Shown here: one piece after another, positions 21,523-29,064 of the stretch | Position numbering within the stretch: the stretch's first letter is position 1 | Layout of the letters: the number at the start of each line of letters is the position of its first letter | From: RGIG2041 sp045537695 | GTDB lineage: Bacteria; Bacillota; Clostridia; UBA1381; UMGS1253 | Reading direction: 5' to 3' | DNA length: 44,707 bases | NCBI GenBank assembly: GCA_045537695.1 | Contig: JAZSQB010000057.1 | Location: 1 to 44,707, forward strand | Translations under genes and position numbers: made by a program | The notes under the pieces: generated by a model | What the model saw: the letters and a program-made list of their open reading frames with translations, nothing else | What the model was told of the DNA's origin: nothing | Database searches by the model: none

Positions 21523-22158
21523 ATGAAATTGGTATTTTTAGGCCCTCCTGGAGCAGGTAAGGGAACGCAGGCAGCTTACATTGCGGAAGCTGCCAATATC
21601 CCTGCTATTTCCACGGGAGCAATGCTTCGTGAAGCAATTGCAAACAAAACGGAGCTTGGCAAGACAGCAGAAGGCTATATCAGCAAGGGTGCACTTGTGC
21701 CGGACGAAGTTGTAATTGGCATTGTACGTGACAGACTGATTATGCCTGACTGTGCAAATGGTTACATCTTAGATGGCTTCCCGAGAACGGTGGAGCAGGC
21801 GAAGGCACTGGATGCGATGCTTCCAAATGCAATTGATGTAGCACTTTCTTTGGAAGTGCCGGATGAGAATATCATCGCAAGATTGACGGGCAGACGAGAA
21901 TGTCCGACCTGTAAGGCGACATTCCATGTGACCAACAATCCGTCCAAGACCGGTGATACTTGTGATAAGTGTGGTGCAGCGCTTGTGCAGCGTGCTGACG
22001 ACAGCGAGGAAACCATTAAGAAGCGCATGAAGGTTTATCACGAGCAGACAGAGCCGATCAAGGATTATTATAAAGCTATAGGCAAGCTTATTTGTGTAGA
22101 CGGCGTCGGTGCGGTGGATGAAATCACAAAGGCGTTGTTTAAGGCATTAAACCTGTAG
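21523..22158 (+). CDS. adk: Adenylate kinase
   Basis: The 211-residue enzyme converts ATP + AMP to 2 ADP. It has the P-loop GPPGAGKGTQ (residues 7-16), the AMP-binding DGFPRTVEQA, and a long LID (about 125-165) with CPTC and CDKC, the four-cysteine zinc site common in Gram-positive enzymes. It lies between secY and map, the usual Firmicutes place. Confidence 0.98.
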   Translation: MKLVFLGPPGAGKGTQAAYIAEAANIPAISTGAMLREAIANKTELGKTAEGYISKGALVPDEVVIGIVRDRLIMPDCANGYILDGFPRTVEQAKALDAMLPNAIDVALSLEVPDENIIARLTGRRECPTCKATFHVTNNPSKTGDTCDKCGAALVQRADDSEETIKKRMKVYHEQTEPIKDYYKAIGKLICVDGVGAVDEITKALFKALNL

Positions 22159-22168
22159 GAGGCGGCTT

Positions 22169-22918
22169 ATGATTACAATAAAGTCGCGTGCGGAAGTGGA
22201 AAACATGCGCAAAGCCGGTAAGATTGTGTCGGACACATTCAAAGTGTTACAGGCGGCAATTCAACCGGGAGTCACCACAAAGGAATTGGATGCGATTGCA
22301 TATAAGCACATTACTTCGCAGGGTGCAACCCCGTCATTTAAAGGGTACGGCGGTTTCCCAGCAAGCATATGCGCATCGATTAATGACCAGGTCATTCACG
22401 GGATTCCGGATGACACGGTGCTTCGTGAGGGTGATATTATCAGCATTGATATCGGTGCTTGCTATCACGGCTATCACGGTGACAGCGCAAAGACATTTCC
22501 GGTCGGCAAAATCAGCGCCGAGGCACAGAAGTTGATTGATGTAACAAAGCAAAGCTTTTACGAAGGTATAGCATTTGCAAAGCGCGGGAACCGCGTTTCC
22601 GATATTTCTGCTGCGGTGCAGCGGTATGTGGAAGCACGCGGCTACAGTGTGGTGCGTGATTACACAGGTCACGGGATTGGCGCAAAGCTCCACGAGGAGC
22701 CGAGCGTATGCAACTTTGGAACACCGGGGCGCGGCGCACGCCTGGTACCCGGTATGACAATCGCTGTTGAACCGATGGTGAACGTCGGTGCATACGATGT
22801 GTTTGTGGATGCAGACAATGATTGGACCGTCTACACAGAGGACGGCACACTTTCGGCGCATTACGAACACACGATACTGATTACGGCGGATGGGGATTGC
22901 GAAATTCTGACCAAGTAA
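22169..22918 (+). CDS. map: Methionine aminopeptidase, type I
   Basis: The 249-residue enzyme removes the initiator methionine from new proteins. It has the pita-bread fold with metal ligands in DIISIDIGACYHGYHGDSAKTF (two Asp), RDYTGHGIGAKLHEEP (His), GMTIAVEPMV (Glu) and YTEDGTLSAHYEHTILIT (Glu region). The start ATG follows GGAGGCGG; the gap to adk is 10 bases. Confidence 0.98.
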   Translation: MITIKSRAEVENMRKAGKIVSDTFKVLQAAIQPGVTTKELDAIAYKHITSQGATPSFKGYGGFPASICASINDQVIHGIPDDTVLREGDIISIDIGACYHGYHGDSAKTFPVGKISAEAQKLIDVTKQSFYEGIAFAKRGNRVSDISAAVQRYVEARGYSVVRDYTGHGIGAKLHEEPSVCNFGTPGRGARLVPGMTIAVEPMVNVGAYDVFVDADNDWTVYTEDGTLSAHYEHTILITADGDCEILTK

Positions 22919-22946
22919 AGCGCGAACATTTATTGAGGTGATTTTT

Positions 22947-23219
22947 TTGGACATTGGTTTAGGATCCATTGTGTTTTCTAAAGCAGGTCGTGACAAGAAT
23001 GACTACTATGTGGTCGTTGCACTGGAAGGCGAATACGCCTATATCTGCGATGGGAAGACACGTAAGTGCGACAAACCAAAAAAGAAGAAATTCAAACACA
23101 TGACGGTTACAAAGACGGTGAGTGCGCTGATACAGGAAAAGCTCACGCAGACCGGAAAGGTGACCAATGCAGATGTACGCCGTGCACTCGGCGATTTCTG
23201 CGAAAATCAAGAACAGTGA
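22947..23219 (+). CDS. KOW-domain RNA-binding protein
   Basis: The 90-residue protein starts MDIGLGSIVFSKAGRDKNDY, a KOW-type motif as in L14e/L6e-like proteins, then has a lysine-rich patch (KPKKKKFKHM) and a helical C-terminus. Genes of this type occur between map and infA in many Clostridia and some bacilli; the product is probably an RNA-binding ribosome-associated protein, but its role is unknown to me. TTG at 22947 is preferred because GAGGTGAT precedes it at the right distance and family members start with MD; a GTG three codons earlier overlaps that ribosome site. Confidence 0.8.
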   Translation: MDIGLGSIVFSKAGRDKNDYYVVVALEGEYAYICDGKTRKCDKPKKKKFKHMTVTKTVSALIQEKLTQTGKVTNADVRRALGDFCENQEQ

Positions 23220-23234
23220 GAGGGGGCTTTATCC

Positions 23235-23453
23235 GTGGCAAAGTCTGATATGATTGAAATTGAAGGTACCGTGGTTGAAGCATTACCGAATGCAATGTTT
23301 AAGGTTGAGCTTGAGAACGGGCACGAGATACTTGCCCATATCTCCGGTAAGCTCAGAATGAATTTTATCCGAATTCTTCCGGGTGACAAAGTAACAGTTG
23401 AAATGTCGCCGTACGATTTAACGCGCGGCAGAATTACCTGGAGAGCGAAGTAA
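23235..23453 (+). CDS. infA: Translation initiation factor IF-1
   Basis: The 72-residue S1-type OB-fold protein has MIEIEGTVVEALPNAMFKVELENGHEILAHISGKLRMNFIRILPGDKVTVEMSPYDLTRGRITWR, essentially the family consensus. IF-1 occupies the A site in initiation. The start is GTG at 23235 after GAGGGGG. The 86-base gap to rpmJ has a small GC-rich hairpin. Confidence 0.98.
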   Translation: MAKSDMIEIEGTVVEALPNAMFKVELENGHEILAHISGKLRMNFIRILPGDKVTVEMSPYDLTRGRITWRAK

Positions 23454-23539
23454 GAGGTTATAAGGAAGGGGAGTTTCCCATCTTTATACATTCGCCGACC
23501 GAAAGGCGGCGGACGGACTTTTAAGAGGAGGTAATCTAA

Positions 23540-23653
23540 ATGAAGGTTAGACCGTCTGTTAAACCAATTTGCGAAAAGTGCAAAATGATTAAGAGAAAAG
23601 GCAAAATTATGGTAATCTGTGAAAATCCGAAGCACAAGCAGAAGCAGGGCTGA
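23540..23653 (+). CDS. rpmJ: 50S ribosomal protein L36
   Basis: A 37-codon gene reads MKVRPSVKPICEKCKMIKRK followed by a segment ending NPKHKQKQG. C11, C14, C27 and H32 are the zinc ligands of the C+ form. AAGAGGAGG precedes the ATG. It is the usual neighbour between infA and rpsM. Confidence 0.98.
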   Translation: MKVRPSVKPICEKCKMIKRKGKIMVICENPKHKQKQG

Positions 23654-23884
23654 GAATTTTTGCAGCAAGCATGGTAACATGCAAACTAAATTGTAAACAA
23701 CTCATATGGGCGCGGCTGAATCTGCAATTGCGGATAGTCCGAATGAGCTTGAAGCCTAACGAGATTAAAATGCAGTGGCTTCGCATTTTAGTGTAAGGCA
23801 TAATTTACCAGGTCCGCATGGACTGCGACAAAAGTCGCAACGAAAGAACACAGAGAGATTTACTAATCAGGAGGTGTAAGGACA
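23654..23884 (+). promoter_or_regulatory. Structured rpmJ-rpsM spacer
   Basis: This 231-base spacer is unusually long for the operon and contains several clear hairpins: GCATG-loop-CATGC (23669-23682), TAAAATGC with GCATTTTA (23766-23773, 23783-23790), GTCC-GCAT-GGAC (23812-23823) and TGCGAC-AAAA-GTCGCA (23824-23839). No frame is convincing. Stacked hairpins upstream of rpsM suggest a regulatory leader, perhaps for the alpha-operon part of the cluster. It ends in AGGAGGTGTAAGG before rpsM. Confidence 0.5.
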
Positions 23885-24253
23885 ATGGCAAGAATAGCTG
23901 GTATTGATTTACCTAGAGAAAAGAGAGTAGAAATCGGTCTTACCTATATTTATGGTATCGGTAGAACGGCTTCTTCCAAGATTCTTGCAGCTGCGGGCGT
24001 AAACCCGGACACAAGAGTCAAAGATTTAACAGAGGATGAAACGAACAAGATTCGTGAAATCATCGACGCAAATTACACGGTGGAAGGTGATCTTCGCCGT
24101 CAGGTAGCACTGGATATCAAGAGACTGATGGAAATCGGTTGCTATCGTGGTATCAGACATAGAAAGGGTCTGCCGGTTCGTGGTCAGAGAACAAAGACCA
24201 ACGCAAGAACCAGAAAAGGTCCTGCTAAGACAATTGCGAACAAGAAGAAATAA
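23885..24253 (+). CDS. rpsM: 30S ribosomal protein S13
   Basis: The 122-residue protein has MARIAGIDLPREKRVEIGLTYIYGIGR, a helix-two-turn-helix, and the C-terminal GCYRGIRHRKGLPVRGQRTKTNARTRKGP that reaches the P-site tRNA. It forms head bridges to the 50S subunit. Confidence 0.99.
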   Translation: MARIAGIDLPREKRVEIGLTYIYGIGRTASSKILAAAGVNPDTRVKDLTEDETNKIREIIDANYTVEGDLRRQVALDIKRLMEIGCYRGIRHRKGLPVRGQRTKTNARTRKGPAKTIANKKK

Positions 24254-24271
24254 TCGAAGGAGGGAATAAGA

Positions 24272-24673
24272 ATGGCAAAAGCAACAACAAAAAGAGCTAC
24301 GCGTACAAAGCGTAGAGATAGAAAGAACATTGAAAAAGGCGCCGCTCACATTCGCTCCACGTTTAACAACACGATTGTTACACTGACGGACGTTGCGGGT
24401 AACGCAATTTCCTGGGCAAGTGCAGGCGGCCTCGGTTTCAGAGGTTCCAGAAAGAGCACACCGTTCGCAGCACAGATGGCAGCTGAAACTGCTGCAAAGG
24501 CTGCAATGGAGCATGGTCTTAAGACCGTAGAAGTATACGTTAAGGGTCCGGGTGCAGGTAGAGAAGCGGCGATTCGTGCGCTGCAGGCTGCAGGTCTTGA
24601 AATCAGCATGATTAAAGACGTAACACCGATTCCGCACAACGGTTGCAGACCGCCGAAGAGAAGACGTGTCTGA
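24272..24673 (+). CDS. rpsK: 30S ribosomal protein S11
   Basis: The 133-residue protein shows GAAHIRSTFNNTIVTLTDVAGNAISWASAGGLGFRGSRKSTPFAAQMAAE and the C-terminal VTPIPHNGCRPPKRRRV. S11 shapes the platform and the Shine-Dalgarno helix pocket. AAGGAGGG precedes the ATG. Confidence 0.99.
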   Translation: MAKATTKRATRTKRRDRKNIEKGAAHIRSTFNNTIVTLTDVAGNAISWASAGGLGFRGSRKSTPFAAQMAAETAAKAAMEHGLKTVEVYVKGPGAGREAAIRALQAAGLEISMIKDVTPIPHNGCRPPKRRRV

Positions 24674-24693
24674 TTGTTATTTCAATATGTCAA

Positions 24694-24709
24694 CGAACCA
24701 ATTGGTTCG
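24694..24709. promoter_or_regulatory. Perfect palindrome ahead of rpsD
   Basis: CGAACCAATTGGTTCG is a perfect 16-base palindrome in the 58-base rpsK-rpsD gap. It could be a DNA operator or, with a tight loop, an RNA hairpin. rpsD is autoregulated by S4 in B. subtilis (known), so an RNA role is plausible but unproven. Confidence 0.4.
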
Positions 24710-24731
24710 AATCTAATGGAGGTGTAATAGC

Positions 24732-25352
24732 ATGGCTAGATATACTGGTGCAGTATGCCGTCTTTGCCGTAGAGAAGGTCAGAAGCTCTTCTTGAAGGGT
24801 CAGAGATGTTATACAGATAAGTGTGCATTAAAGAGAGGAACACCGGGCCAGCACGGTCAGAGCAGACGTAAGCTCTCCGAGTACGGTGTTCAGCTTCGTG
24901 AGAAGCAGAAGACAAAGAGATATTACGGCATTTTGGAGAGCCAGTTCAGAAAGTATTTTGATATGGCGAACAAAATGGCGGGCGTAACAGGTGAAAACCT
25001 GCTTACCATCCTGGAAAGCAGACTCGATAACGTAGTTTACAGACTCGGTTTTGCAACTTCCAGAGCAGAAGCAAGACAGCTTGTTCTGCACGGTCATTTT
25101 AACGTAAACGGTAAGAGAGTGGACATCCCGTCTTACCTGGTTTCCGTTGGCGAAGTTATTTCCATTCGTGAGAACTCCAAGAGCTCTGCGAAGATCAAGG
25201 AAATCCTTGAAATTACAAGCTCTATGAACGCTCCGAAGTGGTTAGAGCTCAACAAGGATGCGCTTGAGGCTAAGGTTGTTAGCCTGGCAAGCAGAGAGGA
25301 CATCGACCTGCCGATCGAGGAACACTTAATCGTCGAGTTGTACTCCAAGTAA
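24732..25352 (+). CDS. rpsD: 30S ribosomal protein S4
   Basis: The 206-residue protein has an N-terminal zinc site (CRLCRREGQKLFLKGQRC followed by YTDKC), then the S4 domain VYRLGFATSRAEARQLVLHGHFNVNGKRVDIPSYLV. S4 nucleates 30S assembly on the 16S 5' domain. Its presence within the alpha operon, between rpsK and rpoA, matches many Clostridia and differs from B. subtilis, where rpsD is elsewhere. Confidence 0.99.
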   Translation: MARYTGAVCRLCRREGQKLFLKGQRCYTDKCALKRGTPGQHGQSRRKLSEYGVQLREKQKTKRYYGILESQFRKYFDMANKMAGVTGENLLTILESRLDNVVYRLGFATSRAEARQLVLHGHFNVNGKRVDIPSYLVSVGEVISIRENSKSSAKIKEILEITSSMNAPKWLELNKDALEAKVVSLASREDIDLPIEEHLIVELYSK

Positions 25353-25398
25353 TCCATAAAAAAGCGATTTAGCCATAGATGAGCAAGGAGGGATTTGC

Positions 25399-26349
25399 AT
25401 GATAGAGATCGAAAAACCAAGAGTGGAATGTGTAGAAATGCGTGAAGAGGACCATTACGGCAAATTTGTAGTGGAGCCGCTTGAACGCGGATACGGAACA
25501 ACCCTCGGCAATTCTCTTAGAAGAATATTGCTATCTTCTCTTCCGGGTGCAGCAGTAAACTCCATCAAGATAGATGGTGTGTTGCACGAGTTTTCCGTAA
25601 TTCCGGGTGTTAAAGAGGATGTTACGGAAATCGTATTAAACATTAAGGGCATCGCAGCAAAACTGCATTGTGATACGCCTAAGACAGTATACATCGAAGC
25701 GGAAGGTGAAGGTGTGATTACTGCAGGTGATATCAAGGCGGATGCAGAGGTAGAGATTTTAAATCCGGACCTGTATATTGCAACGCTCAATGCAGATGCG
25801 AAGCTGTATATGGAAATCACCTTGTCGAAGGGCAGAGGCTATGTAGCGGCTGAAACCAACCGTGAAAACAGCCAGCCGATTATCGGTATTATTCCGGTGG
25901 ACTCGATTTATACACCGGTAAAGAAGGTGAATTTCAAGGTTGAGCCGGCGCGTGTTGGTGCTGTGACCGATTTTGACAAGCTTTCGATTGAAGTTTGGAC
26001 AAACGGTACATTAAAACCGAACGAAGCCATCAGTCTTGCTGCGAAAATCATGAGCGAGCATTTGTCGCTGTTTATTGACTTGTCGGCAAACGCGAAGAAT
26101 GTGGAAATCATGGTAGAGAAGGAAGAAAGTAAGAAGGAAAAAGTCCTTGAAATGACGATTGAAGAGCTGGATTTATCCGTTCGTTCTTACAACTGCTTAA
26201 AGCGCGCAGGTATTAACACAGTTGAAGACCTCGCGAATAAGACAGAAGAAGATATGATGAAGGTAAGAAACCTCGGTAGAAAATCCCTTGAAGAGGTTAT
26301 GAATAAACTTACAGCGCTCAATCTGTCCCTGCGCAAGGAAGAGGACTGA
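25399..26349 (+). CDS. rpoA: RNA polymerase subunit alpha
   Basis: The 316-residue protein has the dimerising N-terminal domain (GKFVVEPLERGYGTTLGNSLRRILLSSLPGAAV), the insert domain, a linker (about 228-245) rich in Glu and Lys, and the C-terminal domain that binds UP elements and activators (MTIEELDLSVRSYNCLKRAGINTVEDLANKTEEDMMKVRNLGRKSLEEV). AAGGAGGG precedes the ATG. Confidence 0.99.
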   Translation: MIEIEKPRVECVEMREEDHYGKFVVEPLERGYGTTLGNSLRRILLSSLPGAAVNSIKIDGVLHEFSVIPGVKEDVTEIVLNIKGIAAKLHCDTPKTVYIEAEGEGVITAGDIKADAEVEILNPDLYIATLNADAKLYMEITLSKGRGYVAAETNRENSQPIIGIIPVDSIYTPVKKVNFKVEPARVGAVTDFDKLSIEVWTNGTLKPNEAISLAAKIMSEHLSLFIDLSANAKNVEIMVEKEESKKEKVLEMTIEELDLSVRSYNCLKRAGINTVEDLANKTEEDMMKVRNLGRKSLEEVMNKLTALNLSLRKEED

Positions 26350-26385
26350 GTTTTGGAAAATATTGAACCAAAGGAGGAGATTTGA

Positions 26386-26730
26386 ATGCCAGGCACAAGA
26401 AAGTTAGGTCGTCCGACTGACCAAAGAATGGCAATGCTGCGCAATCTGGTAACAAGCCTGCTTGAAAACGGCCGTATGGAAACCACTGTACAGAAGGCAA
26501 AGGAAACACAGAGTATGGCTGAAAAGATGATTACGCTCGGCAAGGAAAATACACTGCATTCCAGACGTCAGGCATTGGCGTTTATTACAAAGGAAGATGT
26601 TGTAACAAAGCTGTTTAACGAAATCGCACCGAAGTATGCGGAGAGAAATGGTGGTTACACAAAGATTTATAAGATTGGTCCGAGACGCGGTGATGCTGCT
26701 GAAATGGCAATCATCGAAATGGTTGACTAA
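26386..26730 (+). CDS. rplQ: 50S ribosomal protein L17
   Basis: The 114-residue protein begins MPGTRKLGRPTDQRMAMLRN and ends GPRRGDAAEMAIIEMVD, complete for the bacterial L17 family. It is the last gene of the cluster; the ecfA-ecfT-truA-rplM-rpsI genes that commonly follow rplQ in Firmicutes are not here. Confidence 0.98.
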   Translation: MPGTRKLGRPTDQRMAMLRNLVTSLLENGRMETTVQKAKETQSMAEKMITLGKENTLHSRRQALAFITKEDVVTKLFNEIAPKYAERNGGYTKIYKIGPRRGDAAEMAIIEMVD

Positions 26731-26744
26731 TTTACAGATTTTCT

Positions 26745-26782
26745 AAAGCACCCGCAACATTTAAATGTTGCGGGTGCTTTTT
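26745..26782 (+). terminator. Terminator of the S10-spc-alpha cluster
   Basis: Perfect 16-bp stem (26745-26760 and 26765-26780; AAAGCACCCGCAACAT against its complement) with a four-base loop and a following T-run, 14 bases after the rplQ stop. Confidence 0.95.
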
Positions 26783-27233
26783 GCATTTTCAGCAGTGTTA
26801 ATGAAAGATAGACAACATTATAAAACTGTTACAAGGTCAAAATATACAAAAAGAAAAGGAAAAATTGTGCAAATGCAATAAAATGTAGTTTTGCGTATAA
26901 CTTATATATCCTATTGCAATAGAACAATCTAGTACAGGATTTGAAAACTGTATTTCTAAATGGAAACAAATAATGAATCATCGGAAACTTTCTAAGCAAG
27001 GTGATTAGGTTGGTTAAACGAGGCATGAAAGTAAGAGAAAACAAATGAGAATTAAATATGGTTTAGGTCAAGTGCACGTCACTTACGCAAAGAAAATGCA
27101 TGAACAAGGCGATTAAATTTCGGATAATGAAATTTTTTCGCTTTTTAATATGTCAAATTTAAAATACAAATCGTTGACAACTCTTATATATTTTGAAAAT
27201 AGTGGTAGAATAGAACAAAGGAGTTGACTTAAT
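26783..27233. other. AT-rich gap before the recombinase gene
   Basis: These 451 bases mark the change from the GC-balanced ribosomal operon to an AT-rich island. Only very short frames are present; two of them, on the plus strand near 26970 and 27044, both end in the codons for QGD before a stop and may be remnants of one small gene. A TTGACA box at 27173-27178 lies ahead of the recombinase, but its partner -10 box is uncertain. I see no RNA gene. Confidence 0.4.
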
Positions 27234-28073
27234 ATGCAAAAAATTACAAACACATTAATACAACAATTTAGAAAATACCTAATAGACGATGAAAAGTCGG
27301 CCGCAACGCTGGAAAAATATATTAGAGATATAAAAGTATTTATGAAATGGTGCAACAGTGCAGAAATAGACAAAGCTCTTGTGCTGAGATACAAACAGAG
27401 ATTAATAGAACATTATGCTCCAGCATCTGTAAATTCCGTTTTATCATCTCTCAACAGTTTCTTTGCGTACAATGAATGGCACGGATTGAAAGTTAAAATG
27501 CTTAAAATCCAAAAACAGATTTTTGCAGAAAGAAGCAAGGAAATTACAAAGATTGAATACGAAAGACTTCTTGTAGCAGCAAAGCAAAAGAAAAATGCAA
27601 GGCTTTATTATCTTATGCAGACAATTTGTTCAAGCGGAATCAGGGTGTCAGAATTGTCTGCAATTACGGTTGAGGCTATAAAAAATCAAAAAGCCAATAT
27701 AAACAGTAAAGGGAAAATGCGTGTTGTAATTCTCCCTAAAGATCTTTGTAAAATGCTACTTGGATACGCAAGCAGGCAAAAAATAACCAGCGGACCCATA
27801 TTCATTACAAAAACAGGAAAACCGCTTGATAGAAGTACAATATGGAAAATGATGAAGTCATTATGTAAAAGTGCAGGCGTGGATAGAGAAAAAGTATTCC
27901 CTCATAATCTCCGCCATTTATTCGCACGCACATATTATAATATACAAAAGGATATTGTGCGCCTGGCAGATATACTTGGACACGCAAGTGTCAACACAAC
28001 TCGCATCTATACTATGGAAACAGGCGATATACATCGCCGTCAAATTCAAAAACTAGGACTTTTACGATTATAA
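27234..28073 (+). CDS. Tyrosine recombinase/integrase
   Basis: The 279-residue protein has an N-terminal SAM-like core-binding domain (about 5-95, YIRDIKVFMKWC, ASVNSVLSSLNSFFAY) and a catalytic domain with all active residues: R137 in SSGIRVSEL, a Lys at 159-161 in the beta-hairpin (SKGKMRVV), H224 and R227 in HNLRHLFA, H250 in LGHAS and the nucleophile Y259 in TTRIYTM. It belongs to the XerC/XerD-type class but is not placed like a chromosomal dimer resolvase. AT-rich codon use contrasts with the ribosomal genes, suggesting horizontal origin. ATG 27234 follows AAAGGAG. It sits directly beside two matching palindromic hairpins (28088-28380), which makes a site-specific inversion or integration role worth testing. 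Confidence 0.92.
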   Translation: MQKITNTLIQQFRKYLIDDEKSAATLEKYIRDIKVFMKWCNSAEIDKALVLRYKQRLIEHYAPASVNSVLSSLNSFFAYNEWHGLKVKMLKIQKQIFAERSKEITKIEYERLLVAAKQKKNARLYYLMQTICSSGIRVSELSAITVEAIKNQKANINSKGKMRVVILPKDLCKMLLGYASRQKITSGPIFITKTGKPLDRSTIWKMMKSLCKSAGVDREKVFPHNLRHLFARTYYNIQKDIVRLADILGHASVNTTRIYTMETGDIHRRQIQKLGLLRL

Positions 28074-28080
28074 ACACAAA

Positions 28081-28109
28081 TAAAAAACCACATAATCGAA
28101 ATTATGTGG
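28081..28109 (-). terminator. Hairpin A, minus-strand terminator-like
   Basis: Arms CCACATAAT and ATTATGTGG (28088-28096, 28101-28109) enclose CGAA on the plus strand, TTCG on the minus. On the minus strand a run of TTTTTTA follows. It lies 14 bases after the recombinase stop. The 22-base hairpin recurs with one change at 28359-28380 in inverted orientation. Confidence 0.6.
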
Positions 28110-28231
28110 ATAAGAAATCGCAAGTACATATCAAAAGTACAAAGTAAGTATAACATTTTTAGGGAATGTTTGTCAATAATTTTATAAATTTTTTGTAAAA
28201 TTTTGTGATAATTTAGAAAAAAACATAACAA

Positions 28232-28270
28232 AAAGGCCGGCGATACAAAATTTTTTTAATGTCCGGCCTT
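28232..28270. repeat. Hairpin between the paired palindromes
   Basis: AAGGCCGG (28233-28240) pairs with CCGGCCTT (28263-28270), enclosing 22 AT-rich bases. A T-run follows 10 bases later (28281-28286). It lies between hairpins A and B in a 250-base segment without any frame. Confidence 0.5.
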
Positions 28271-28351
28271 AGAGTCGTGCTTTTTTAATAAAAACAGATG
28301 AATAAATAACTTTTCTTTTTTCTTGAGAGATTTCTACTTAAAAACACTTAT

Positions 28352-28395
28352 CACCTTGCCACATAATTTCGATTATGTAGCAAGGTGTGTTTTTT
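28352..28395 (+). terminator. Hairpin B, plus-strand terminator
   Basis: A 16-bp stem with one mismatch (28352-28367 and 28372-28387, outer part CACCTTGC/GCAAGGTG) closes a TTCG loop and is followed by TGTTTTTT. It is a strong plus-strand terminator, probably the true end of the recombinase transcript or of a short RNA. Its inner 22 bases (28359-28380) match hairpin A at 21 of 22 positions, inverted. Confidence 0.8.
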
Positions 28396-28834
28396 GTCAC
28401 TTGTAACGAGCATTGTTTCAATGTCAAATGTGTCGATAAGTATAAAAAGTGTGAGTTGCCACAATTTGTGCACACACAGCAAAAAAATGACACCTATGGC
28501 AAAATATTTATGTTGCGACATATACGAAGATAATTAATTATACCCTCCTGAGGTGAGAAGCAAGTCTTCTTCCTCTTTCCAAGCATACAACTTGCTTAAC
28601 ATCATGGTTATGACATCAGCGTATTTACATCATGTTTATGGCATCAGTTTTGAGTGAGTTGTATGTTTTGAAAGAGGATAAATTAATTTCTTTTAAAAAG
28701 GAGCCAATTATGTTGCTCTCTCCCGTGTGGTAGTGAAGTGAAATACTCGCATTTATTATCTGGCAAACGGCATTATGTAAGAGAGAACAATTTAAATATA
28801 TTATCTTAATGATTTGCAGAAGATGGTATGAATA
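28396..28834 (+). other. Structured intergenic region with hairpins and leader ORF
   Basis: This stretch has no long frame but much structure. (1) 22-base inverted copies at 28571-28592 and 28657-28678 match at 20 of 22 positions (outer end TCCTCTTTC). (2) Inside them are two direct repeats of 22 bases, 28599-28620 and 28627-28648, matching at 19 of 22 (ACATCATG...CATCAG). (3) TTGCTCTCTC (28713-28722) pairs with GAGAGAACAA (28781-28790). (4) A frame of seven codons, MLLSPVW, at 28710-28733 follows the strong ribosome site AAAAAGGAG. The layout is like a regulated leader for the genes downstream. No known riboswitch class is recognised. Confidence 0.45.
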
Positions 28835-28975
28835 ATGTACAACAAAATCTCTGACAGAAGCGAGAGCGGACTATTTGTTGAAATTCCGTTTGAGGAGGTG
28901 TTTTCAAGTCAAAAATCAAGAGTATTACGGCATCAAAACTATAAAAAGAGGAGGTATAAAAGGCTGCTCAAGTAA
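28835..28975 (+). CDS. Small basic protein, 46 residues (uncertain)
   Basis: A frame too short for usual calling starts with ATG 28835 and stops with TAA 28973-28975. It reads MYNKISDRSESGLFVEIPFE, then EVFSSQKSRVLRHQNYKKRR, then YKRLLK. The N-terminal half is mixed, the C-terminal half very basic, which would fit nucleic-acid binding. The ribosome site is weak (AAGATGG). It lies between the structured leader and the SLH gene. I do not recognise a family; it may be a real small protein, a remnant or chance. Confidence 0.35.
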   Translation: MYNKISDRSESGLFVEIPFEEVFSSQKSRVLRHQNYKKRRYKRLLK

Positions 28976-29064
28976 AATACAAGGGAATGATGTAAAGACA
29001 ATATTTTAAACTTACATAAGTACATACACATTGAATTTTTACATATGACTAAGGGGGACTTAAT

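Noticed and set aside
28088..28380. Definite invertible promoter
   Set aside because: The hairpins are paired and inverted, but both also look like plain terminators and no strong promoter was found between them; kept only as a hypothesis.
28396..29064. Known large RNA or riboswitch (c-di-GMP, ROOL, GOLLD type)
   Set aside because: The region is structured, but I could not identify the conserved core of any such class; described as unassigned structure.
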